In this document: in pieces, positions 6,957 through 13,484 of the stretch
Numbering within the stretch: the first letter of the stretch is position 1
Layout: every line of letters begins with the position of its first letter
Assembly: GCA_932222125.1 (NCBI GenBank)
Contig: CAKNZJ010000114.1
Location: forward strand, 1 to 22,102
Direction of reading: 5' to 3'
Source of the DNA: an uncultured Clostridia bacterium
GTDB lineage: Bacteria > Bacillota > Clostridia > Oscillospirales > Oscillospiraceae
DNA: 22,102 bases
The notes under the pieces: generated by a model
Databases searched by the model: none
What the model was told of the DNA's origin: nothing
Seen by the model: the letters and a program-made list of their open reading frames with translations, nothing else
Made by a program: the position numbers and the translations under genes

Positions 6957-6985
6957 TTGAAAATACCAGAAACATATGGTATAAT
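6957..6985 (+). promoter_or_regulatory. Promoter of the first SLH gene with overlapping inverted repeat
   Basis: TTGAAA (6957-6962) and TATAAT (6980-6985) are separated by 17 bp. The -10 box lies inside the inverted repeat TATGGTA-TAATT-TACCATA (6975-6993), which could be a repressor site. The leader to the start codon is about 75 nt. Confidence 0.8.
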
Positions 6986-7012
6986 TTACCATAAAATATA
7001 TCCGGCGGCAGC

Positions 7013-7040
7013 TTTGCAGAAAAGTATACCTTCCTGCAAA
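7013..7040. promoter_or_regulatory. Imperfect 28-bp palindrome in the SLH leader (operator 2)
   Basis: TTTGCAGAAAAGTATAC is followed by an imperfect complement ending CCTGCAAA. It shares CAGAAAAGTATAC with operator 1. The centres are 138 bp apart, on either side of the promoter. Confidence 0.6.
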
Positions 7041-7068
7041 TTTGCCAACGGGCGACAATGGAGGTTAA

Positions 7069-9522
7069 ATGATGAAAAAGTTACTTGCTGTCCTGCTGGC
7101 CCTGTGCCTGACAGCAGCCCTGGTGCCAGGTACCGCCCTGGCCGCTGGGAACCCCTTTCAGGATGTAAAGCCCGGCGCTTGGTATTATGACCAGGTGCAG
7201 TATGTGTACAACAAGGATTTGATGGGCGGGACAGGCTCTGGCACCTTTGGGCCCAACACCCCCACCAACCGGGGTATGGTTGCCTTTATCCTGTACAAAA
7301 TCGAGGGCAGCCCTGCGGTCAGCGGCGGCAGCGGTTTTGTGGACGTGACCACCCAGTACTTTGCCAACGCGGTAAAGTGGGCCTCTCAGAATAAAATCGT
7401 GGCTGGCACAGGCAATGGCCGGTTCACCCCCAACAGCCCGGTGACCCGGGAGCAGCTGGCCCTGATGCTGTACAATTACGCCAAGTACAAGGAATTTGAT
7501 GTCAGCCGCACCAAAGAGCTGATTGGGTACCAGGACTATAGCAAAATCCACACCTGGGGCCGGGAGGCCCTGTCCTGGGCCAATGGGATGGGCTTTATCA
7601 ACGGCGTGGGCGGCAACCGCATTGACCCCACTGGCAATGCCACCCGGGCCCAGCTGGCAGTGATTCTCTGCTCCTTCTGCCAAAAGTACATTGACGGCGG
7701 CACCTCTACCCCAACTCCCACCCCGGCCCCCAGCGGCAAGGTCTCTGTGCGCTTTGACTACAACTATGAGGGCGCGCCCGCGGGCCCGGTGCTCACAGTA
7801 AAGACAGGTGAGAAGGTGGAGTCCATAAACCCGCCCACCCGGGAGGGATACACCTTCCTGGGCTGGTACACCCAGCCTGCTGGCGGGAGCCTGTTCAGCT
7901 TTGACACTGCTGTCAGCGGGGACATGACCCTGTATGCCCAGTGGAGCGGGGCCCAGACCTTCCAGGTGGCCTTTGATTTGAACTATGAGGGCAGCCTGCC
8001 CCTGGATTCAGTGAACGTGGTCTCCGGCCAGCTGTGCCCGTTCCCCGAGTTTATCCCCCAGCGGGAGAACTACAACTTTGATGGCTGGTTCACCTCTCCT
8101 GACGATAAGGGCGTGAAGTTTGACTTTGCCACAACCCCTGTGACCGCCAGTATGACCCTGTACGCCCACTGGAGCTATAACGGGCCCAACTGGGCAAAGC
8201 CATACCAGACAAGCAATGATATCACCTACTATGACGGAACGGATTCCCTGAAATATTTTACCATGATGGGTATCCAGTACAAGCAGGGCCTGGTCTGGAA
8301 TTCCACACAGAGTGATGATACAGAAGCCCTCTTTAATCTGGGGGGCAAGTATGAGGTCATGACCTTTGACCTGGGCCATATTGACAATGACCGCCGGGCG
8401 GAAGAAACCCTGTATTTTTACTTTGACGGCGGGACCACGCCTGCTGCAGAAATGAAACTGACCGGCGCTATGAGCACAGAGCATATTGTGCTCAACGTAA
8501 AGAACCGGACCCAGCTGCGCATTGTGCGCAAGGGCCCCTGGGGCTATGCTTACGCCATGGCAAACATGCGCTGGTTTACCACAGCAGAGGCCCAGAGCCA
8601 GGAGATTGTGACCCCTGCCAGTATCAGTGTGGAAACCGTAAAAGAGACAAACCTGGCCTCCGGCCCGGTGCTGCCCTATCAAGTCAGCAGCTATGTCACC
8701 GCTTATGAGGGGATTGACCCCTTGAAATTCTTCAACATGATGGGCATTGAGTATAACCAGGGGATTATTTTCCACTCCACACAAAGTGATAATACGGACG
8801 CGCTGTTTAATCTGGGCGGCGGGTTCGATATGATTTCCTTTAAGCTGGGTCATATTGACAATGACAGGCGCAGAGAGGAAACCATCTATGTCTGGGCAGA
8901 TGATGAATTGGTTGACACGATTTCCTTGAATGGCACCATGTCCACCACCACCTATTCCCTGAATGTGCAGGGGGTGAACAAGCTCCAGCTGATTCGCCAG
9001 GGCGATTGGGGATATGCCTATGGCCTGGCTGACATTACAGTGTATACTGCCAGCGATGTACAGGACAAGGGGCTGACTGTCCCTGCCCTGAGCAGCTATG
9101 AGGAGGTCATTCAGACGAATCTGGCTGCCGGGCCGGTGATGCCTTACCAAAACAGCGGTGATATCACATTAAACGACGGAAGCGACCCGCTGAACAAGTT
9201 TATGATGGCTGGCATTGAATTTACCCAGGGCGTTATTTTCCACTCTACACAGAGCGATGACACGGACATTAACTTTAACCTGGGGAAAGGCTTCACCACC
9301 ATGACCTTCACTGCCGGTCACATTGATAATGACCGTACTGCCGAAGAGACGCTTTACTTCTACAAGGACGGTGTCCTGGACGAGAGCGCAACTCTCACCT
9401 TGACCGGCAACATGCCCAACACGCCCATCACTTTGGATGTGACAGGTGTAAATAATTTGCACATTGTCCGCAAGGGCCCTTGGGGCTATGCCTATGCCCT
9501 GGCCAACATCACCGTCAGCTGA
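7069..9522 (+). CDS. Secreted SLH protein with InlB-type repeats and three NPCBM-like domains
   Basis: This 817-residue surface protein has a signal peptide (1-26, ending ALAAG). Three SLH domains (about 28-80, 88-142 and 153-206) anchor such proteins to pyruvylated secondary cell-wall polymers. A Thr/Pro linker follows, then two Flg_new/InlB B-type repeats (about 225-292 and 297-366, each ending MTLYAQW or MTLYAHW). Three tandem units follow at about 378-505, 536-663 and 692-817, each with a pattern like MGI(E/Q)Y-QG-HSTQSD-T, F.LG....M, GHIDNDR..EE and G.WGYAYALA. They resemble the NPCBM carbohydrate-binding fold, so the protein probably holds glycan at the cell surface. ATGATG gives two possible starts; GGAGG lies 4 nt before the first and 7 nt before the second. 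No catalytic domain is visible. Confidence 0.9.
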   Translation: MMKKLLAVLLALCLTAALVPGTALAAGNPFQDVKPGAWYYDQVQYVYNKDLMGGTGSGTFGPNTPTNRGMVAFILYKIEGSPAVSGGSGFVDVTTQYFANAVKWASQNKIVAGTGNGRFTPNSPVTREQLALMLYNYAKYKEFDVSRTKELIGYQDYSKIHTWGREALSWANGMGFINGVGGNRIDPTGNATRAQLAVILCSFCQKYIDGGTSTPTPTPAPSGKVSVRFDYNYEGAPAGPVLTVKTGEKVESINPPTREGYTFLGWYTQPAGGSLFSFDTAVSGDMTLYAQWSGAQTFQVAFDLNYEGSLPLDSVNVVSGQLCPFPEFIPQRENYNFDGWFTSPDDKGVKFDFATTPVTASMTLYAHWSYNGPNWAKPYQTSNDITYYDGTDSLKYFTMMGIQYKQGLVWNSTQSDDTEALFNLGGKYEVMTFDLGHIDNDRRAEETLYFYFDGGTTPAAEMKLTGAMSTEHIVLNVKNRTQLRIVRKGPWGYAYAMANMRWFTTAEAQSQEIVTPASISVETVKETNLASGPVLPYQVSSYVTAYEGIDPLKFFNMMGIEYNQGIIFHSTQSDNTDALFNLGGGFDMISFKLGHIDNDRRREETIYVWADDELVDTISLNGTMSTTTYSLNVQGVNKLQLIRQGDWGYAYGLADITVYTASDVQDKGLTVPALSSYEEVIQTNLAAGPVMPYQNSGDITLNDGSDPLNKFMMAGIEFTQGVIFHSTQSDDTDINFNLGKGFTTMTFTAGHIDNDRTAEETLYFYKDGVLDESATLTLTGNMPNTPITLDVTGVNNLHIVRKGPWGYAYALANITVS

Positions 9523-9564
9523 GCCGCTGTGATGCCCTAAAAAAATCATAAAAAATATGTAACC

Positions 9565-9650
9565 CCCTCCCTGCATTTCCCGTTATTTTGTGCAGAGGCC
9601 TCTTTCAAAAAAGCTGGCCCAGACAAAATACAATTGCAGGGAGGGTTTTT
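9565..9650 (+). promoter_or_regulatory. 11-bp inverted repeat that includes the next gene's ribosome site
   Basis: CCCTCCCTGCA (9565-9575) is exactly complementary to TGCAGGGAGGG (9635-9645), with 59 bases between. The right arm contains the GGAGGG ribosome site of the second SLH gene and is followed by TTTTT. When paired, the structure would hide the ribosome site and might also terminate transcription. No separate promoter is obvious here, so the gene may be read through from the gene before it. Confidence 0.55.
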
Positions 9651-9653
9651 ATT

Positions 9654-11132
9654 ATGAGGAGCAAGGGACGGCAAGCGGTTGCCGCCTGCCTGGCCGGGCT
9701 TCTGCTGGCCGGGACAGGCCCCCACAGCCTGGCGGCGGAGAAGTTCGCGGATGTGCCCCAAAACGCCTGGTACGCCTCTGCAGTGGATTATGTGAGCGAG
9801 GCGGGCCTGTTCGCCGGGGTGGGCGGGGGAAAGTTCGCGCCCCATGCCCCCATGAGCTGGGCCATGCTGGTGACTGTGCTCTCCCAGCGCAGCGGCGGGG
9901 CAGAGGAGTTCCAGAAATACTACAACGTGACTGCCCCGGCCTGGGGGGATATCCCGGACGGCAGCTGGCATGAGATGCCGGTGAAGTGGGCCAAGTACGC
10001 TGGGCTTATCTCCGGCAGGGGGCAGGGCCTCTTTGCCCCCGACGATTCCGTGACCCGGCAGGAGGCAGCGGTAATTTTGTACCAGTACGCCAGGGCCACG
10101 GGCCATGAGGTGAGCCATTCAGGCAGGGGGCTGGATAGGTTCCCGGACAGGGAGAGCGCGGCCCCCTGGGCCAGGGAGGCCCTGTGCTGGGCAGCGGAAA
10201 ACCAGCTCTTGGCCGGACTGCCGGACGGGAGCTTACAGCCCGGGGGAATCCTCACCCGGGCCCAGGGAGCGGTGGTTCTGCGGCGGCTGGAAGCCGTGGC
10301 CCCCGGCAAACAGGTCACCTATCCCATGACAGAAACCGCTGACGCCTTGGGCGTCACGGCGGAGAATTACCCCCAAGTGGCCGGAGGCAGTCTGACCTTG
10401 CAGACAGAGCTTTACCGGGCCATGTATGGGGATGTGCTCCCCCCAGAGGGCAGGCTGGGGCCCGCCTCCGCAGCGGGGGCCTGGCAGGCCCTGGCCAATG
10501 GGGAGGCGGAGCTGATTCTGGTGCCCCACTCCCCGGAGGACGTAGAAGCCCTGGCTGGGGATATGGATTTGGAGCGGGTGGAGCTGGGCCGGTCGGCCCT
10601 GGTGTTCTATACCTGCGGGGAGAACACCGCCTCAGGCCTGATCCTGGAGCAGGCAAAGGACATCTACCAGGGCAGCCTGAGCAGCTGGCAGGCCCTGGGC
10701 GGGCCGGAAAGGCCCCTTGTGGTGCTGGACAGTGACCGGGCCCAGGATGACAGCCGCCTGCAGCTGGAGAGGCTGATTTTGCAGGGCGGGCCTGTCTCTG
10801 CCCCTGCGCAGATGGCAGAGGGCAATATGCTGCGCCTTGCCGCCTGGGCCCAGAACCCTGAGGACGCCTATAACCTGGGGTTTGGGCGTTTCCATGCCAG
10901 CCTGGAATTCCCGGACATCCCCGCTGGCTCCCTGAAGCCCCTGGCTTTTGAGGGGGTATCCCCCACTGGGGAGACCGTAGCGGACGGCAGCTACCCCCTG
11001 GGCTACAGCTATTACGCGGTATACCGGGGGGATTTGCCGGAGGGACACCCGGTCAGAGGGTTGGTGAGCTGGCTCCAGTCGCAGGAGGGTAAGGGGATTC
11101 TGTTGGCAGATGTGGGGGTTGTGGATGGGTGA
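9654..11132 (+). CDS. Secreted SLH protein fused to a PstS-like periplasmic-binding-type domain
   Basis: The product has 492 residues. A signal peptide (about 1-28, ending SLAAE) is followed by three SLH domains (about 31-80, 95-150 and 158-215), such as FADVPQNAWYASAVDYV and FAPDDSVTRQEAAVILYQYA. From about 225 to the end the sequence resembles substrate-binding proteins of the PstS-like fold: YPQVAGGSLTLQTELYRAMYG, a middle ALVFYTCGENTASGL, and GYSYYAVYRGDLPEGHPVRGLVSWLQSQEG. The ligand is not evident, and phosphate-type binding is only one option. The ATG at 9654 has GGAGGG 8 nt upstream; the frame is open upstream but without a ribosome site. A binding domain tied to the wall by SLH domains, and not to a membrane by lipid, is unusual. 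Confidence 0.85.
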   Translation: MRSKGRQAVAACLAGLLLAGTGPHSLAAEKFADVPQNAWYASAVDYVSEAGLFAGVGGGKFAPHAPMSWAMLVTVLSQRSGGAEEFQKYYNVTAPAWGDIPDGSWHEMPVKWAKYAGLISGRGQGLFAPDDSVTRQEAAVILYQYARATGHEVSHSGRGLDRFPDRESAAPWAREALCWAAENQLLAGLPDGSLQPGGILTRAQGAVVLRRLEAVAPGKQVTYPMTETADALGVTAENYPQVAGGSLTLQTELYRAMYGDVLPPEGRLGPASAAGAWQALANGEAELILVPHSPEDVEALAGDMDLERVELGRSALVFYTCGENTASGLILEQAKDIYQGSLSSWQALGGPERPLVVLDSDRAQDDSRLQLERLILQGGPVSAPAQMAEGNMLRLAAWAQNPEDAYNLGFGRFHASLEFPDIPAGSLKPLAFEGVSPTGETVADGSYPLGYSYYAVYRGDLPEGHPVRGLVSWLQSQEGKGILLADVGVVDG

Positions 11133-11144
11133 AGGATAAGAGAG

Positions 11145-11173
11145 GGCCCCAGGGGTTACCTGGGGCCTTTTAG
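11145..11173 (+). terminator. Terminator after the second SLH gene
   Basis: GGCCCCAGG / CCTGGGGCC, with a GGTTA loop, is followed by TTTTA. It begins 13 bases after the stop codon. The T-run is short but the stem is strong. Confidence 0.82.
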
Positions 11174-11226
11174 TGTTTCCAATGCGCGGTGATAGGAGCA
11201 GCGCCTGACGGCGAGACAACTGCGCG

Positions 11227-11500
11227 GTCCAGGGGCGTTAGGCCCCTGGCAGGGTTCGGGACAGAGTCCCGAGGTCTTGCCCTTGACCTGAATCCCTTAG
11301 GGCGGCGCGCAAAGGAAAAGGGCGAGGCAGAAGGTAATTCAGCCCCAGACGTCCGAACATGGCACCAACCCGCGCCGCCCGCCATCCCAAGCAGCGTGAA
11401 TCCGTTGACTTGGGAAACGTCCCGTTTCCCAAGTCACGGAGAGCTGCGGACTGGCCTTCCGACACGCTGGGCCCCGAGCTTCTCCGCAAGATGCCGCTGG
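11227..11500 (-). repeat. Structured 300-bp repeat, copy A (minus orientation)
   Basis: Read on the minus strand, this diverged copy keeps the order of elements in copies B and C. The variable hairpin is at 11401-11440, with base TCCG/CGGA and upper stem GACTTGGGAAACG. The long-range pair GCGCCGCCC / GGGCGGCGC lies at 11372-11380 and 11300-11308. The small hairpin CGGGAC-TCT-GTCCCG is at 11257-11271, and CCAGGGG...CCCCTGG at 11229-11249. It has no convincing coding potential. The outer limits are approximate. Confidence 0.75.
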
Positions 11501-11848
11501 CGGGAGCGATGTTTTGAACGGTTAGACCCTTGCCCTTATAGCCTGCGAATGGGATATTATTGACCGCCAGGCCCTTGCCCCAGAGTCAGCAGCAGTGTAC
11601 TGGAACGCTTAGCCTCCCAGCGTGGGTGCTGGCGTCCGCCTCTCTCCGAAAGTTAGGAAAGCCCCGCTTTCCTAACTTTCGGAATCTTGCTGCTGGTTGC
11701 GGCTTGGGGCACTGGGGGCGGCGCGGATGGGTGCCTCTGACGGGCTTGGGAGGTAGGAGCTGGCTTCTGCCTCTCTTTGGGATTTCTGGCGCCGCCCTTT
11801 AAGGTCAAGGGCAAGACCTCGGGACTCTGTCCCGAACCCTGCCAGGGG
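11243..11848. repeat. Pair of perfect 47-bp inverted repeats bounding copies A and B
   Basis: Bases 11243-11289 are the exact reverse complement of 11802-11848, and the two arms are 512 bp apart. They contain the small hairpin of each structured repeat. The unit between the SLH gene and the sulfatase could therefore be one composite element with long inverted ends. It holds no gene. Confidence 0.85.
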
Positions 11849-11875
11849 GCAAGCCCCCCTGGACCCCGGTCGGGG
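11578..11875 (+). repeat. Structured 300-bp repeat, copy B
   Basis: This 298-bp copy aligns along its whole length with copy C (21399-21697). It has a 16-bp perfect stem (11646-11661 with 11667-11682, loop CCCCG), a long-range pair GGGCGGCGC (11716-11724) with GCGCCGCCC (11789-11797), CGGGAC-TCT-GTCCCG, CCAGGGGGC...GCCCCCCTGG, and finally CCCCGGTCGGGG. The stem sequence differs entirely from that of copy C. Its end lies only about 25 bp past the sulfatase stop and may serve as that gene's terminator. Confidence 0.85.
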
Positions 11876-11900
11876 TTCAGCCTTTGGCGCTGCTTATCCC

Positions 11901-13361
11901 CTACGCCTCCCCTGGGTACATCTCCCGCAGCTTGGGTATCTGCTCCGCCCGTTCGCTCCCCTCCAGCCGGGCAATATAGCTGGGGAGCATTCCCCGGGCG
12001 TGCTCCGGGCCCCCTTCCCTCATAACGGTCCACAGGGGGTCTGTATCAAACTGGGACTTCTTCATCTGCTCATCCACCCAATCCAGAATGATTTTCGCCC
12101 CCTGGGCGCACAGCTCCGGCCTCTCCCCAGCCAGGTTATGGAGCTGGTGGGGGTCTTCTTTTACATTGTACAGCTGTTCCTTGGGGAACAGGTGGTATCC
12201 CCCGTGGATGGTGCGCAGGTACAGCCAATCCCCGAACCGGGCCGCCCGCTGGCACACATGGGCGCACTGGGTCAGCACCAGCCAGGGCTTGGAGCAGTCC
12301 GCGCCGGTGAGGAGGGTCTGGGCGTAGGACTGGCCGTCATAGTCATAGGGGCCTGCCATCTGGGTACCCAGCAGCTCCTGGATGGTGGGGGCCAAATCCA
12401 CGTTGTCATGGAACCCGGCGTCTGTTGCGCCTTTCCTGCCTCCCGGCCATTTGATAATCATGGGGATATGGCAGGTGGGATCGTCAGCGGTGCCGTGCTC
12501 CGCGTACAGGCCCAGCTCCCCTAAATTCTCCCCGTGGTCTGAGGTGACGATAATGGCCATGTCCTCATACAGGCCCATCTCCTTCACCAACGCCAAAATC
12601 TGGGCAATATTGTCATCCGCGAAGCGTACCCCGCAGTCGTAGCTGTCCAAAAAGGCTTTGGCCTCTGAGAGGGTCTTCACGCTGCCTGGGTGCCTGGGGA
12701 ACTGGGGGAACCGGGTGTCGTCCCACATGTTGATTTCATTGGCCCCATGGGGCCCCACATGCCGCAGGTGTTCTGCGAACACCTCCTCAGTAATCCAGGG
12801 GTCAGGCAGGGGCTCCTTCTCAAAGGGGTAGCTCACCGGGCAGCGGTAGGGGGTGTGGGGGTCCCAGTAGTTCACATGGAGGAACCAGTTGTCCTCACTG
12901 CCCCTGCGGCGGAGCCAGTCCAGCACCTTGGGGGTAATCTCCTCCCCAGACTCATTGCCGCATTTGCCCATGTTACAGCACTCATGGAACCCGGCGTTGA
13001 ACCACCAGGAGGAGTGGCGCTCCGCAAAGGAGGAGAAAGAGGCTGTGTGCATTCCGGCCCGGCGGAACTGCATGAACAGGCTGTTGGCGCTGGCCCCGTC
13101 CTGGAAATGGCGGCTCTCCCCCTGGAGCCGCATGTCCCCGGCAGTGCCCCCATGGCCCACAACCCCAGTGCGGATGCCATACCGGCCTGTGACCAGAGAG
13201 GCCCGGGAGGGCAGGCAGGGGGCGTTTGGGCAGTAGTAATTGTCGAAGCGCACCCCGTCCCGGGCAATGCTGTCAATGGCTGGGGAGGTGTCCCGGCCAT
13301 AGCCATAGCAGCCCAGATGGTCGGGCCGCAGGGTATCAATATCAAACAGGATAACACGCAT
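11901..13361 (-). CDS. Cytoplasmic sulfatase, Cys-type (family S1, alkaline phosphatase fold)
   Basis: This 486-residue enzyme should remove sulfate esters from a sugar. The FGly signature C-L-P-S-R is present at C49-R53. Metal-ligand motifs are visible at D9 (FDIDTLRPDHLG), D167/H169 (WDPHTPY) and D275-H276 (TSDHGE). The Cys form has to be oxidised to formylglycine by a radical-SAM maturase, which is not in this window. There is no signal peptide or membrane segment, so it should act inside the cell on imported substrate. I chose ATG 13361-13359 because AAAGGAGG lies 7 nt upstream; the longer frame starts before this site. It is the last gene of the sugar-uptake cluster. The exact sulfate position attacked cannot be read from the sequence. 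Confidence 0.93.
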   Translation of the reverse strand: MRVILFDIDTLRPDHLGCYGYGRDTSPAIDSIARDGVRFDNYYCPNAPCLPSRASLVTGRYGIRTGVVGHGGTAGDMRLQGESRHFQDGASANSLFMQFRRAGMHTASFSSFAERHSSWWFNAGFHECCNMGKCGNESGEEITPKVLDWLRRRGSEDNWFLHVNYWDPHTPYRCPVSYPFEKEPLPDPWITEEVFAEHLRHVGPHGANEINMWDDTRFPQFPRHPGSVKTLSEAKAFLDSYDCGVRFADDNIAQILALVKEMGLYEDMAIIVTSDHGENLGELGLYAEHGTADDPTCHIPMIIKWPGGRKGATDAGFHDNVDLAPTIQELLGTQMAGPYDYDGQSYAQTLLTGADCSKPWLVLTQCAHVCQRAARFGDWLYLRTIHGGYHLFPKEQLYNVKEDPHQLHNLAGERPELCAQGAKIILDWVDEQMKKSQFDTDPLWTVMREGGPEHARGMLPSYIARLEGSERAEQIPKLREMYPGEA

Positions 13362-13451
13362 AGAAAAGCCTCCTTTCAGGGCAACATTGTGTGTGTATTG
13401 TGTGTCTTTTTTTATAAAATACAATATACATAGTTTGTAGGAGAAGGAACA

Positions 13452-13477
13452 GGGGGCGCGGCCTGCACCGCGCCCCC
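13452..13477 (-). terminator. Strong GC hairpin between the GH42 and sulfatase genes
   Basis: GGGGGCGCGG / CCGCGCCCCC with a 6-base loop lies 8 bases past the GH42 stop. It has no T-run on the minus strand, so it may pause transcription or protect the 3' end without fully terminating. The AT-rich stretch after it (13395-13440) could hold a separate sulfatase promoter, but I see no clear boxes. The same stretch has TGTGTGTATTGTGTG words that resemble the palindromic arrays weakly. Confidence 0.55.
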
Positions 13478-13484
13478 TGTGTGC

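Noticed and set aside
8008..9150. A 380-residue minus-strand frame opposite the NPCBM-like repeats
   Set aside because: Its internal repeats follow directly from the tandem repeats of the SLH gene; there is no independent coding evidence.
11189..11802. Short plus- and minus-strand frames in the structured repeats
   Set aside because: The frames differ between copies and are broken by hairpin arms, which favours a non-coding element.
11578..11875. A retron or a diversity-generating retroelement
   Set aside because: No reverse transcriptase, template/variable repeat pair or accessory gene is present in the window.
12000..13433. Long plus-strand open frames opposite the sulfatase gene
   Set aside because: They are antisense shadows of a gene with clear catalytic motifs and its own ribosome site; the products are low-complexity and have no starts with ribosome sites.
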